A DNA stretch of 64,000 nucleotides from Sphingopyxis sp. BE259 (GCF_031457495.1 NZ_JAVDWM010000001.1:2096001-2160000); one strand, 5' to 3'; shown: positions 1 through 9,364, numbered from the stretch's first letter. A program made the numbers and translations. The notes: generated by a model not told the origin, from the sequence alone.

Positions 1-2
1 TC

Positions 3-134
3 GCGACCGCAGCATCGGGCGCGCCCGGGCCGCTGGTCGCGCATTTCACCGGACCGGATGCGGGAACGCTGCCGTGTCCGGTGATGCTGGTGCCGGGCGC
101 AATCGACCTCGCCCGCCTCGATGCGCTGAGCTGA
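3..134 (+). CDS. 3' end of an unidentified gene (partial)
   Basis: Frame 3 is open from the window edge to TGA at 132-134 and encodes 43 C-terminal residues ending in LARLDALS. The other two forward frames are interrupted, and the composition fits a coding end. It converges on rnr with a REP-like repeat between them. The fragment is too short to assign a family; I do not recognise it. Confidence 0.45.
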   Translation, partial: ATAASGAPGPLVAHFTGPDAGTLPCPVMLVPGAIDLARLDALS

Positions 135-150
135 GCTCGCTCTCAAAAAT

Positions 151-237
151 TCGTCATTGCGAGCGCAGCGAAGCAATCCAGGGCGGCCCTTGAACCGCCC
201 CTAGATTGCCGCGTCGCTCCGCTCCTCGCAATGACGA
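151..237. repeat. REP-like palindrome, CGTCATTGCGAG family
   Basis: Imperfect inverted repeat: the left arm starts CGTCATTGCGAGCGCAGCG and the right arm ends CTCGCAATGACG, with a GC-rich loop. It sits between two convergent genes. The same family recurs at 12493, 28061 and 58885. It can form a long hairpin and may also help end transcription from both sides. Confidence 0.8.
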
Positions 238-244
238 AGGTGGG

Positions 245-2548
245 TCAGCGCCGTCGCCCCTTGTGCTTGATATTCGCCGGTCGGCCGCGCTTGCCGACTA
301 TGTGTTTGCCCGCCTTGTCCTTCATCCCGTCGCGCCGCGGCGGGCGGTTACGATAGCCGCCCTCGGGCGCATCGGGCAGTTCAAAGCGCAACGCGCCGCT
401 GACCGGATTGGCGTCGATCAACCGCAGGTCGAGCCGCTGGCCGGTGGTGAAACTGACACGGCCATGCTCGCTATCCAGGCTGCGCGCCGCCTCGTCATAA
501 AAGAACCGCTCGCTGCCCAGCGTCGACACCGGGACCAGCCCGTCACCGCCGAGCCCGTCGACGGTGGCAAAAAATCCGAAGGGCTGCACCCCGGTGATCC
601 GCGCCTGAACAATCTCGCCCTTTTTGGCAGACAGATAGGCCGCAACATAACGATCGACCGTCTCGCGCTCGGCCTCCATCGCGCGGCGTTCGAGCGCGCT
701 GATCGCCTCGCCGATCCGCGACAGCCCCTTGGCGTCGGCTTCGCCCAACCCGGTGCGTTCGGGCAGCCCCTTGGGCTTGCCGGGGACTTCGAGCTTGTAG
801 CCGTCCACCAGCGCGCGGTGGACGATCAGGTCGGCGTAGCGGCGGATCGGCGAGGTGAAATGCGCGTAGCTGCCGAGCGCGAGGCCAAAATGCCCGGCAT
901 TGGCCGGGCCATAATAGGCCTGTGTCTGGCTGCGCAAAATCGCCTGCATGATCTCGGGCAACCGGTCGTCTTCGGAAAAGCCGTCGATCAGCCGGTTGAA
1001 CACTGCGGGGGTGATGACCTGCCCAAGCGCGAAGCTCTGTTCGAAGGTTTCGAGATAATCCTTCAGGCTGACCAGCTTTTCGCGGCTCGGCGGCTCGTGG
1101 ATGCGGTACATCACCGGCGACTTCTTCGCCTCCAAGGCCTTCGCCGCCGCGACGTTCGCTGCGATCATATAATCCTCGATCAGCCGCATCGAATCGAGCC
1201 GGTCGCGGACACGGATTTCGGCGATCCCGCCCTGCTCGTCGAGGATCACCTGCCGTTCGGGCAGGTCGAGGTCGAGCGGCGCGCGGGCGGCGCGCGCGGC
1301 GGCAAGGAGTTTCCAGCAAGCCCACAGATACTTGAGCCCGGGGAGCACGTCGGCGTCCCAGCCATCGCGCGCGTCGTCAGCATCATAAGCCACCTGGGCA
1401 TGTTCATAGGCGATGTTCGCACGCAGCCGCACCAGCGCCCGCGTGAACCGCCATGACGTCACTTTGCCATGCTTGTCGATAACAAGGTGGCACGCCATCG
1501 CCGCCCGGTCCTGCCCGGCTTTCAGCGAGCAGACGCCCGCCGACAGCGTTTCGGGCAGCATCGGCACGACCTGGTCGGGAAAATAGACGCTATTGCCGCG
1601 CCGCCTCGCCTCACGGTCGAGCGCGCCGTCGGGACGCACGTAAAAACTGACGTCGGCGATCGCGACGATGGCGCGGAATCCGCCTTTGTTCGGCCCGTCG
1701 GTGTCGGGCTCAGCCCACACGGCATCGTCATGGTCGCGTGCATCGATCGGGTCGATCGCGACGATCGGCAGGTCGCGCAAATCCTCGCGGCCGTCGGGAG
1801 TCAGTGGCAGCTTGGCCGCAATCTCGGCCTCGGCGAGCGTCTCGGCGCCGAAGACATGCGGGATTTCGTGGCGCGCGATCGCGATCATGCTGAGCGCGCG
1901 CGGCGCGAACGGATCGCCAAGCCGCTCGACGACCTTCGCCTTGATCGCCGGGCCGCGTCCGGTCAGTTCGGCGCGCACCAGGTCGCCGATATGGGCGTCG
2001 CCCTTGTCGGCCACCGCAAAATCGTAGCGCGCGCGCTTGTCGGCCGGGCGCAGCCACAGGATCGGTTTGCCGCCCGGACCCATGTCCTCGACCAGCACGC
2101 CGATCACCGTCTCGCCGCCCGCTTGCAACCGCTTCATCGGATGGGCAACATGGCCGCTGCCGCGCTCCTCGGTGCGCGCCAATATGCGATCGCCGACTCC
2201 CAGCGCGCCTTTGCGGCCCTGTTCCACCACCCGCAGGCGCGGCGCGGGGCCGGCGGCTTCCCAATGCTCGGGAACCGCCCAGACCGTGCTGCCGTCGATC
2301 GACATCACGCGCAGCACCGTGACCCGCGGCAGGCCGCCATGCTTGTGGAATGCCCGCCCCGACGCCAGATCGACGAGCCCTTCGTCGGTCATGTCCTTGA
2401 GCAAAGCCTTCAGCGCGATTTTCTCATTGCCGTGCAGCGCAAAATGCTTGGCAATCTCGCGCTTACCGACCGCCTCCTGGCTCTCTTCGATAAGGCGCAG
2501 GATCTGCTCGCGGCTGGGCAGGCCAGCGGGCTGTTGCCGTTTGGCCAA
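245..2548 (-). CDS. rnr: Ribonuclease R
   Basis: A 767-residue 3'-5' exoribonuclease of the RNase II/VacB family, which degrades structured RNA and rRNA/tRNA fragments in the cytoplasm. The N-terminal winged-helix segment (residues about 10-70) is followed by cold-shock-like domains, the RNB catalytic domain with the metal-binding Asp cluster DARDHDDAV, an S1 domain (GEIVQARITGVQPFGFF) and a lysine/arginine-rich tail. The start is TTG at 2548. The in-frame triplet just before it is the TAA of proS, so no earlier start is possible in this frame, and the sequence from this TTG matches the family N-terminus. No clear Shine-Dalgarno precedes it; expression probably depends on translation of proS. 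Confidence 0.95.
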   Translation of the reverse strand: MAKRQQPAGLPSREQILRLIEESQEAVGKREIAKHFALHGNEKIALKALLKDMTDEGLVDLASGRAFHKHGGLPRVTVLRVMSIDGSTVWAVPEHWEAAGPAPRLRVVEQGRKGALGVGDRILARTEERGSGHVAHPMKRLQAGGETVIGVLVEDMGPGGKPILWLRPADKRARYDFAVADKGDAHIGDLVRAELTGRGPAIKAKVVERLGDPFAPRALSMIAIARHEIPHVFGAETLAEAEIAAKLPLTPDGREDLRDLPIVAIDPIDARDHDDAVWAEPDTDGPNKGGFRAIVAIADVSFYVRPDGALDREARRRGNSVYFPDQVVPMLPETLSAGVCSLKAGQDRAAMACHLVIDKHGKVTSWRFTRALVRLRANIAYEHAQVAYDADDARDGWDADVLPGLKYLWACWKLLAAARAARAPLDLDLPERQVILDEQGGIAEIRVRDRLDSMRLIEDYMIAANVAAAKALEAKKSPVMYRIHEPPSREKLVSLKDYLETFEQSFALGQVITPAVFNRLIDGFSEDDRLPEIMQAILRSQTQAYYGPANAGHFGLALGSYAHFTSPIRRYADLIVHRALVDGYKLEVPGKPKGLPERTGLGEADAKGLSRIGEAISALERRAMEAERETVDRYVAAYLSAKKGEIVQARITGVQPFGFFATVDGLGGDGLVPVSTLGSERFFYDEAARSLDSEHGRVSFTTGQRLDLRLIDANPVSGALRFELPDAPEGGYRNRPPRRDGMKDKAGKHIVGKRGRPANIKHKGRRR

Positions 2549-4075
2549 TTAATAAGTCCGCCCGATGAGCACGCGTTCGACGGCGGGCTCGCCGGTGAAG
2601 AAGCAATTGCCGTCGGCGGGTGCGGCGTCGAGGGGGGTGTTGCGCATCGTCAGCTTGAGCGCCTTGAGTTGCTCGACGATCTTGTCGAGCCCGGCGCCCG
2701 TCGGACGCGCCCATTGCACTTCCACCCAGCCCACAAATTTGTCGTCGCCTTTGAAATGGGCGGTGAGATCGCTGACGTCGCGGCGGATATTGGCGTCGAG
2801 ACGCTGTTTGGCCTCGGCGTGCAGGCTCGCCTGGATGTCCTCCAGCATCGCCACCGCTTCGGCGACAAAATCACCCTTCGCGATGAACGCCGCATTGAGC
2901 TTGCCATCGTCCTTGTACAGCCGGTCGCGGCGGATCACCGCGACGTTGCCGCCCGCCATGTCGCGCGGACCGATCTCGAGGATGATCGGCGCGCCCTTCT
3001 TGACCCAGCCCCAGCGCTTGGTCTGCGCCTTGTTGGCACCCGCGTCGAGCAGCACCCGCACGGGTTCGCGAAACGCATCGAGCGCCTTCAATTCGGTTTC
3101 GATGCCGCGGCAATAATCGAGGATCGCGGCGTCCTCGTCATTGTCGCGCAGCATCGGCACGATGACGATCTGGTGCGGCGCGATGCGCGGCGGGCAGCGC
3201 AGGCCGTCGTCGTCGCCATGCGTCATGATGACGCCACCGATCATTCGCGTCGACACGCCCCAGCTGGTCGTGTGGCACAGGCTGTGGCCGCCGTCCTTGT
3301 CCTGGTAGCGGATGCCCGCGGCCTCGGCGAAGCCGGTGCCGAGGTAATGCGACGTCCCGGCCTGCAACGCCTTGCCATCCTGCATCATCGCTTCGATCGA
3401 ATAGGTTGCGACCGCGCCGGGAAAACGCTCGTTCTCGGGCTTTTCGCCCGCGACAACGGGCATCGCCAGCACATCTTCGGCGAAGGCGCGGTACATTTCG
3501 AGCGCGCGCAGCGTTTCGGCCATCGCGTCATCCTTGTCGGCATGCGCGGTATGGCCTTCCTGCCACAGAAATTCGCTGGTGCGCAGGAACATGCGGGTCC
3601 GCATTTCCCAGCGCACGACATTGGCCCATTGATTGACCTTCAGCGGCAGATCGCGCCAGCTTTGCACCCAGCGGCTCATCGCGGCGCCGATCACCGTCTC
3701 CGACGTCGGGCGGACGATCAGCGGTTCCTCCAGCTTCGCCTCGGGATCGGGGATCAGCTTGCCCTTGCCGTCGCCGATCAGGCGGTGGTGAGTGACGACC
3801 GCCATTTCCTTTGCAAAACCATCGACATGATCGGCTTCCTTCTCAAAGAAGCTCAAGGGGATGAACAGCGGGAAATAGCAATTCTGGACCCCGGCATCCT
3901 TGATCGCGGCGTCCATGACCGTCTGGATGCGTTCCCAGATGCCATAGCCCCACGGCTTGATCACCATGCAGCCGCGAACTCCGGACTCTTCGGCGAGGTC
4001 GGCTTCGGCAATGACATCCTGATACCAAGCCGCGAAATCGGCCTGCCGGGTTACGCTAAGCGCATGTTTGACCAT
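2549..4075 (-). CDS. proS: Prolyl-tRNA synthetase (archaeal/eukaryal-like type)
   Basis: A 508-residue class II aminoacyl-tRNA synthetase that charges tRNA-Pro. Motif 2 region and active-site stretches are visible (MVIKPWGYGIWERIQ; VRPTSETVIG; WEMRTRMFLRTSEFLWQEGHTAH). The protein ends in GRTY: the terminal tyrosine is a hallmark of the archaeal/eukaryal-like ProRS form, distinct from the bacterial form with an insertion editing domain. ATG at 4075 has a weak GGA upstream. Its TAA directly abuts the TTG of rnr in the same frame. Sphingomonads are known to carry this form; its presence in place of the usual alphaproteobacterial ProRS suggests ancient transfer (inference). Confidence 0.95.
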   Translation of the reverse strand: MVKHALSVTRQADFAAWYQDVIAEADLAEESGVRGCMVIKPWGYGIWERIQTVMDAAIKDAGVQNCYFPLFIPLSFFEKEADHVDGFAKEMAVVTHHRLIGDGKGKLIPDPEAKLEEPLIVRPTSETVIGAAMSRWVQSWRDLPLKVNQWANVVRWEMRTRMFLRTSEFLWQEGHTAHADKDDAMAETLRALEMYRAFAEDVLAMPVVAGEKPENERFPGAVATYSIEAMMQDGKALQAGTSHYLGTGFAEAAGIRYQDKDGGHSLCHTTSWGVSTRMIGGVIMTHGDDDGLRCPPRIAPHQIVIVPMLRDNDEDAAILDYCRGIETELKALDAFREPVRVLLDAGANKAQTKRWGWVKKGAPIILEIGPRDMAGGNVAVIRRDRLYKDDGKLNAAFIAKGDFVAEAVAMLEDIQASLHAEAKQRLDANIRRDVSDLTAHFKGDDKFVGWVEVQWARPTGAGLDKIVEQLKALKLTMRNTPLDAAPADGNCFFTGEPAVERVLIGRTY

Positions 4076-4120
4076 GAAATATCCGTCATATCTGTCGTGC
4101 AGGCGGGGAGCCGCCTGGTG

Positions 4121-4657
4121 TTACTTGTTGGCGAGCTCCGCCTTGAGCGCGGCCACTTCGGCCTTGAGCGCGGCAATCTCGGCGTCTTTTGCCTTGCTGG
4201 CTCCGGCGCCTGGAATGAAGGCACCCGCGGCCTGTTGGAACATCTCCATATTGCGGCGGGTCAGTTCGGCGAGCGGGTTCGACCCGAGCACGCCGTCGAA
4301 TGCGGCACGGACATCCTGCTGGTTCTTGCGGAACGCGGTCATCGACGCTTCCAGATATTGCGGAACCATCGACTGCATCTTGTCACCATACATGCCGATC
4401 AGGTGGCGCAGGAAATTGACCGGCAGCAACGTTTCGCCGCGCGTTTCCTCGTCCATTATTATCTGCGTCAGCACATTATGCGTGATATCGTCGCCGCTCT
4501 TGGCATCGACAACCCGGAATTCGCGGCCATCGCGAACCATCGCACCCAAATCTTCGAGCGTGATGTAGCAGCTGCGTTCGGTATCATAGAGCCGCCGGTT
4601 GGCGTATTTCTTGATCGTGACGACGCCGTCGTCCGCCGTCGTCTTGGACTTTGCCAT
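4121..4657 (-). CDS. phaR: Polyhydroxyalkanoate synthesis repressor
   Basis: A 178-residue PhaR-family regulator. The N-terminal DNA/PHA-binding domain begins with IKKYANRRLYDTERS, which is diagnostic, followed by the PHB accumulation region (NFLRHLIGMYGDKMQSMVPQYL). The C-terminus is an alanine/lysine/glutamate heptad-like helix, probably a coiled coil. The family represses phasin and PHA-synthesis genes and is released by PHA granules. I chose ATG 4657, preceded by GGGAG with about 10-nt spacing; an upstream GTG at 4684 in the same frame would add nine residues. No phaC or phasin gene lies in this window. Confidence 0.93.
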   Translation of the reverse strand: MAKSKTTADDGVVTIKKYANRRLYDTERSCYITLEDLGAMVRDGREFRVVDAKSGDDITHNVLTQIIMDEETRGETLLPVNFLRHLIGMYGDKMQSMVPQYLEASMTAFRKNQQDVRAAFDGVLGSNPLAELTRRNMEMFQQAAGAFIPGAGASKAKDAEIAALKAEVAALKAELANK

Positions 4658-5152
4658 GCCTGTTTTGCTCCCATCGCCCGCCACGCAATCGACTGATCGT
4701 GCCGGACGGACCTATCCCTAAGGTCAATAGCATCAATTTATGATGCATCGCAACATGGCGTCGATCTTCCGCGCCGATTCGGCGGTTTGGCGCTTTTTGC
4801 GGTGAAACGAGTGCACCGCGCCGGGGCTTGCTGTGCTGATGACCCTTTCCGTCTCATCGAGTGGGTTCTCGCCGAGTTAAGCAAGATCGTTTCTCATGAA
4901 ACCGATCGACCGACATAAACGAAGGCTGGGACGCATTGCTGCAATCAGTTCGTTTCACCTGCCGCCCAGATACACCGATCAGCGCCCACATTCCGCGGCC
5001 CGTAGTTTGTTGCAAAAATGGCACAGCGGCCGACGCGATGCGTACCGGTGTAAGATTTATGCCATCAAACTCTTGTGCGGACGTCACTTTCACGCTTTCT
5101 TGTGGCCAAGCCGTCCTCCTACTCTGTGGGACGGGCAACCGGGGAGTATAGA
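4658..5152. other. 495-bp intergenic region between phaR and a TonB receptor
   Basis: Divergent promoter region for phaR (minus) and the TonB-dependent receptor (plus). Small open frames here lack ribosome sites and coding character, and I reject them. Seen: the 11-bp palindrome ATTGCTGCAAT at 4935-4945, GATGCATC at 4743-4750, and a less GC-rich stretch around 4990-5060. I cannot place a convincing -35/-10 pair. Confidence 0.6.
4935..4945. promoter_or_regulatory. Palindrome ATTGCTGCAAT, possible operator
   Basis: A perfect odd palindrome (ATTGC-T-GCAAT) in the phaR/TonB-receptor intergenic region. PhaR proteins of other alphaproteobacteria bind GC-type palindromes built on TGC/GCA half-sites, so autoregulation is conceivable. 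An 11-bp palindrome can also occur by chance. Confidence 0.25.
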
Positions 5153-8100
5153 ATGATTAAGTCGCACCTGCTTATAGGTGCCGCTGCGTTTGCAGTGGCT
5201 ATTTCCGTTTCGCAGCCAGTTTTTGCTCAGGAAACGCCTGCCAATTCCACCGACTGCGTCGACGCCAACGCTGATGGCGTCTGTGATACCGATCAGACGA
5301 CCGCGCAGGGTTCGGACATCGTCGTTACCGGCTCGCGCATTCGCCGCGACGAGTTTTCGACCGTCGAACCGATCACCGTCGTGACCTCGGAAGAAATCAC
5401 CCAGGGTGGTTTCAACAGCGCGGCTGACGCGCTGCAGAGCTCGGAAGTCACCGCTGGTGCCGGGCAGATCAACAACTTCTATGGTGGCTTCGTCACCGCA
5501 GGCGGCACCGGCGCCAACACGCTCGGCCTGCGCAACCTGGGTCCGGCCCGCACGCTCATCATGCTCAACGGTCGCCGCCTGGCACCGGCTGGTACGCGCG
5601 GCAACGTGCTTGCCGCCGATCTTAACGTGCTGCCGACCGCGATCATCGACCGTATCGAAGTCCTGAAGGCGGGTGCGTCGTCGGTCTATGGTTCGGACGC
5701 CGTCGCCGGCGTGGTCAACATCATTACCGACGCCAAGGTGCGCGGCCTGACCATCGATGCGCAGGTCAACGTTCCCGAAGTCGGCGCCGGCGTCGATCGC
5801 CGCGTTGCCGCGACCTTTGGTTTCGGCACCGATCGCCTGAACATCATCGGCTCGCTCGAGTATCGCAAGCGCGATGCCCTGCGTCTGAATGACGTCGATT
5901 TCACCAGCTGCCCGATCCCCGGTTTCAAGCTCGATGCCGGATCGCCCTTTGGTTCGGACGATCCGTTCCCGCTCGGCGACCCGCGCAACTGCTTTACGAT
6001 CGATAACGGCGGCGTGACCATTAACACGCTCGGCCTGCCGAACCGCTCGGGGATCGGCCGCACCAGCGGTGCGCCAGGCATCTTCAACCGCTTCGTGCCT
6101 TCCGCTGGCGCTGGCGGCGGCACCCCTGGCTATCTGGGCGTCGGCACCTACGACCGTGACTCGTTCGATCCGGCGAGCCAGGAAGAAGAGCTGATTACCC
6201 CGGTCGAAACCTACACCGGGTTCCTGTCGGGCACCTATGATGTGGGTGGTTTGGGCAATGCGCAGGTCTATGGCGAACTGCTCGCGACCCGCCGCAAATC
6301 GTCTTCGCTGCTCTATCGCCAGCTCTCGCTCGATTATTTGCAGAACAGCCCGCTGGTTCCGATCGAATTCCGCAGCGGCGTGTTCGCCAACCCGACCAAC
6401 ACGTCGAGCGGCCAGAACATTGCGGCTCGCGCCTTCATCGGTTTCGGCCTGACCGATTCGTCGCAGAAGGTCGATTATGTTCGCGCCGGCGGCGGTCTGC
6501 GCGGTGACTTCTTCCTGCCCGGATGGCGCTATGACGCCTATGTCGGCAAGTCGTGGACCGACGGCACATACGAGCAGGATTCGTTCCTGATCGACCGCCT
6601 CGCTTTCGCAACCGACGTGGTGCAATTGCCGAACGGCACGATCCAGTGCCGCAGCCAGGCATCGAACCCGAGCTGCGTCGCCGCTCCGCCGCTGAATGCC
6701 GCCACGATCGGTGGTCAGCTGCCGCAAGCGTTCCGCGATTACATCCTGGTAAACACGATCGGCACCACCAAGTTCCGCGAATCGACCGCAATCTTCAACA
6801 TCGACGGTCCGATCTTCTCCCTGCCCGGCGGCGACGTGCAGCTGGCACTGGGTGCGGAATATCGCAAGCAGCGTATCGACGATACGCCCGATGACAACGC
6901 GATCCGCGGCAATCTGCTCGGCCTCACCGCCGGCACGCCGACGCGCGGTTCGGACAACGTCAAGGAAGTGTTCGGCGAAATCTTCGTCCCGATCCTTGCC
7001 GACCGTCCGTTCTTCCACAACGTCAACCTGAACGCATCGATCCGCTACACCGACTATGCGTCCTATGGCAGCGACATCACCTACAAGGTTGCTGGCGAAT
7101 GGGAGTTCTTCCGCGGTTTCGGTATCCGTGGCAGCTATGGCACGTCCTACCGCGCTCCGGCGCTGTCGGAACAGTTCCTGGGTGCGACCAGCGGCTTCAT
7201 CGCCGCGGGTAACGATCCTTGCGATGCTGACAACTTCCCGCGGGCCAACGGCCAGCCGAACCCGGGTGCCTACACCCCGGCGCAGCAACAGCGGGCGGCC
7301 AACTGCGCCACCATCGGCCTCAACGTCGCGACGTTCCAGCAGAACAACGGCATCACGTCGTTCACCCGCGGTGGTGCGGAAACCGGGCTGTCGGCGGAAA
7401 CGTCGCGCAACTGGTCGGTCGGTGCTGTTGTCCAGCCTCGGATCTCCAGCACGACGACGCTGGCGCTGGCGCTCGACTATTTCGACATCAAGGTGTCGAA
7501 CGGCGTGTCGGCTCTGAGCGGCACGACGATCCTCAACCGTTGCTACAATGACGTCGATTTCAACGCCAACGAGGGCTTCTGCCGCTTCGTTACGCGTGAC
7601 GCCAACAACATCCTTTCGGTGACCAGCGGGTTCGTGAACCTGTCGGAAGACATCGTGAAGGGTTATGAATTCTCGGGCCGGTTCGCGACGGATCTGTTCG
7701 GTGGTCGGTTCACGTTCAACGCGAACGTGACGAAATACACCGAACAGTCGGACCGCACTTTCCCCGAAGAAATCCTGTTGGACGCCAACGGCACCACCAA
7801 CGTCCCGGATTGGGTCGGCAACTTCGATGCGACCTATCGCACCGGCGCGACGACTTTCCGTTACGGCGTGTCGTGGTTCGACAGCAGCAGCGGCACCGCT
7901 GAGTACAACCAGACGAGCCGCACCACGGGTGTCGTGAACCAGGCCGCGGTTGATCAGCTCAACGAATTCTACCAGATCGAAGTGCCGGATTATTTCCTGC
8001 ACAGCGCATCGGTGCAGTTCGATATTGCCGACAACTTCGAAATGACCCTCGGCGTGCGTAACCTGTTCGACAAGCAGCCGCCGAAGATCACCGTGTATTA

Positions 8101-8185
8101 CACGACGATCGGCAACGCTCCGCTTTACTCGGGCTATGACTACACCGGCCGTCAGTGGTTCATTAACACGAACTTCAAGTTCTGA
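5153..8185 (+). CDS. TonB-dependent outer-membrane receptor (Oar-like)
   Basis: A 1010-residue precursor. It has a signal peptide (MIKSHLLIGAAAF...VFAQE), then a short acidic stretch DANADGVCDTD that resembles a calcium-binding loop, a TonB box/plug start (IVVTGSRIRRDEF), the plug with NGRRLAP, EVLKAGASSVYGSDAVAGVVNI, and a long beta-barrel ending in the aromatic F expected for outer-membrane insertion. It should take up an unidentified large substrate using TonB energy. The ATG at 5153 follows GGGGAG by 7 nt and begins directly with the signal peptide; the GTG at 5075 is rejected. It is a single-gene unit closed by the terminator at 8208. Substrate unknown; no neighbouring degradative genes. 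Confidence 0.95.
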   Translation: MIKSHLLIGAAAFAVAISVSQPVFAQETPANSTDCVDANADGVCDTDQTTAQGSDIVVTGSRIRRDEFSTVEPITVVTSEEITQGGFNSAADALQSSEVTAGAGQINNFYGGFVTAGGTGANTLGLRNLGPARTLIMLNGRRLAPAGTRGNVLAADLNVLPTAIIDRIEVLKAGASSVYGSDAVAGVVNIITDAKVRGLTIDAQVNVPEVGAGVDRRVAATFGFGTDRLNIIGSLEYRKRDALRLNDVDFTSCPIPGFKLDAGSPFGSDDPFPLGDPRNCFTIDNGGVTINTLGLPNRSGIGRTSGAPGIFNRFVPSAGAGGGTPGYLGVGTYDRDSFDPASQEEELITPVETYTGFLSGTYDVGGLGNAQVYGELLATRRKSSSLLYRQLSLDYLQNSPLVPIEFRSGVFANPTNTSSGQNIAARAFIGFGLTDSSQKVDYVRAGGGLRGDFFLPGWRYDAYVGKSWTDGTYEQDSFLIDRLAFATDVVQLPNGTIQCRSQASNPSCVAAPPLNAATIGGQLPQAFRDYILVNTIGTTKFRESTAIFNIDGPIFSLPGGDVQLALGAEYRKQRIDDTPDDNAIRGNLLGLTAGTPTRGSDNVKEVFGEIFVPILADRPFFHNVNLNASIRYTDYASYGSDITYKVAGEWEFFRGFGIRGSYGTSYRAPALSEQFLGATSGFIAAGNDPCDADNFPRANGQPNPGAYTPAQQQRAANCATIGLNVATFQQNNGITSFTRGGAETGLSAETSRNWSVGAVVQPRISSTTTLALALDYFDIKVSNGVSALSGTTILNRCYNDVDFNANEGFCRFVTRDANNILSVTSGFVNLSEDIVKGYEFSGRFATDLFGGRFTFNANVTKYTEQSDRTFPEEILLDANGTTNVPDWVGNFDATYRTGATTFRYGVSWFDSSSGTAEYNQTSRTTGVVNQAAVDQLNEFYQIEVPDYFLHSASVQFDIADNFEMTLGVRNLFDKQPPKITVYYTTIGNAPLYSGYDYTGRQWFINTNFKF

Positions 8186-8207
8186 TCGGAACGAGAACGA
8201 CCAAAAG

Positions 8208-8237
8208 AAAGGGCCCCGGGAGACCGGGGCCCTTTTT
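8208..8237. terminator. Bidirectional intrinsic terminator
   Basis: Perfect 9-bp GC stem GGGCCCCGG / CCGGGGCCC with tetraloop GAGA, followed on the plus strand by TTTTT and on the minus strand by TTTCTTTT. It lies between the convergent TonB receptor and alr and can serve both. Confidence 0.93.
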
Positions 8238-8257
8238 CATTTCCGCGCCGCAAAATA

Positions 8258-9319
8258 TCAGTCGTTCGTGTCGCACGTCCATCGACGGTCGAACCGGGGA
8301 CCAAGCCCGGTGAGCAATTCATATTGCGACAGGCCGCAGCGCGCGGCGATGCCCGGCAGGTCATAATCGAGACGCAGCCACTCGCCTTCACCCACCCCGG
8401 CCGCGTCGCTGACGTCGAACGCGATCAGGTCCATCGATACCCGTCCGACGAGCGGCAGTGCCTGTCCCTGCCATGTTGCGCCGCCGTTTCCGGCATGACA
8501 ACGCAGATAGCCGTCGGCATAGCCCATATTGACCACCGCGATCCGACTGTCGCGCCGCGCGGTCCAGGTCGCGCCATAACCGACCGTCTCGCCCGTCGGC
8601 ACCGTCCGCACTTGCAGCACCCGCGCGCCGGGAAAGACGACCTGCCGGATATGCCCTGCCGCCTCGCCGCGCGGCGTGCCGCCATAAAGCGCGATCCCAG
8701 GCCGCGTCAGGTCAAAACCATAGTCGGTACCCAAACAGATGCCCGCGCTGTTCGCCAGGCTATAACGCCGCGCCGGAATCCGGTCGCGCACCGTCCGAAA
8801 GGACGCAAGTTGCCGCGCGTTCTGATCGCTGTCCTCGTCAGCCGAGGCCAAGTGACTGAGCAATGTCTCGACAGCGAGGCCATCGAGCGCACCGCTGAGC
8901 GCCTCGTCGATCCGCAAGCCGAGCCGGTTCATGCCCGTGTCGATCATGACGTCGCACGGTCGCCCCTCGCCTGCATCGCGCCAGCGTCGCACCTGTTCGA
9001 CGCTGTTCAGTACCGGACGCACCGGAAGCAGCCGTGCGGCGACCATATCGCCCGCACCCACCCCGTGCAGGACCGACAGCGACACCCCTACGGGCAAAGG
9101 CATCAGCGCGGCGGCTTCGGCCCAGGTGGCAACAAAAAAATCGCGGCAGCCCGCGGCGGCCAGATGGCGCATCACCTCGCGTGCGCCCAGACCATAGCCG
9201 TCGGCCTTGAGCGCCGCGCCGCACGCCGCCGCACCGCCCTGTGCCGCCAGCCAGCGCCAGTTGGCGACCAGCGCGTCGCGGTCGAGATGCAGGCGAAGCG
9301 GTGACGGCACGGCAATCAT
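8258..9319 (-). CDS. alr: Alanine racemase
   Basis: A 353-residue PLP-dependent enzyme that interconverts L- and D-alanine for peptidoglycan. The PLP lysine is K38 in ALKADGYGLG. The C-terminal beta domain has VGYGATW with the second catalytic Tyr, NMGYADGY and the terminal LTGLGPRFDRRW. ATG 9319 is preceded by AGGGG at about 7 nt; an in-frame TTG at 9355 is rejected. It lies 45 bp downstream of the MHS transporter gene on the same strand, possibly cotranscribed. Confidence 0.95.
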   Translation of the reverse strand: MIAVPSPLRLHLDRDALVANWRWLAAQGGAAACGAALKADGYGLGAREVMRHLAAAGCRDFFVATWAEAAALMPLPVGVSLSVLHGVGAGDMVAARLLPVRPVLNSVEQVRRWRDAGEGRPCDVMIDTGMNRLGLRIDEALSGALDGLAVETLLSHLASADEDSDQNARQLASFRTVRDRIPARRYSLANSAGICLGTDYGFDLTRPGIALYGGTPRGEAAGHIRQVVFPGARVLQVRTVPTGETVGYGATWTARRDSRIAVVNMGYADGYLRCHAGNGGATWQGQALPLVGRVSMDLIAFDVSDAAGVGEGEWLRLDYDLPGIAARCGLSQYELLTGLGPRFDRRWTCDTND

Positions 9320-9364
9320 GGCTGTGCCCCTATACGGGTTCGCAGTCGCCGCCAATGGGCTGGA

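Noticed and set aside
151..237. CRISPR-like or IS end interpretation of the palindromic repeats
   Set aside because: Repeats are dispersed, single, and without spacers, target duplications or a transposase gene.
1469..4696. Very long open plus-strand frame of over 1000 codons across rnr, proS and phaR
   Set aside because: It is antisense to three clearly recognised genes; long antisense frames are expected from high-GC codon bias and it shows no domain.
5005..5020. Promoter -35 TTGCAA for the TonB receptor
   Set aside because: No -10 element at proper spacing; TAAGAT at 5051 is too distant.
4854..5156. Small frames in the phaR/TonB-receptor gap
   Set aside because: No Shine-Dalgarno, no domain, overlapping frames on both strands; the receptor start at 5153 explains the end of the region.
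5090..8002. Long minus-strand frame opposite the TonB receptor
   Set aside because: Antisense shadow with arginine-rich composition and no ribosome site; the receptor motifs lie on the plus strand.
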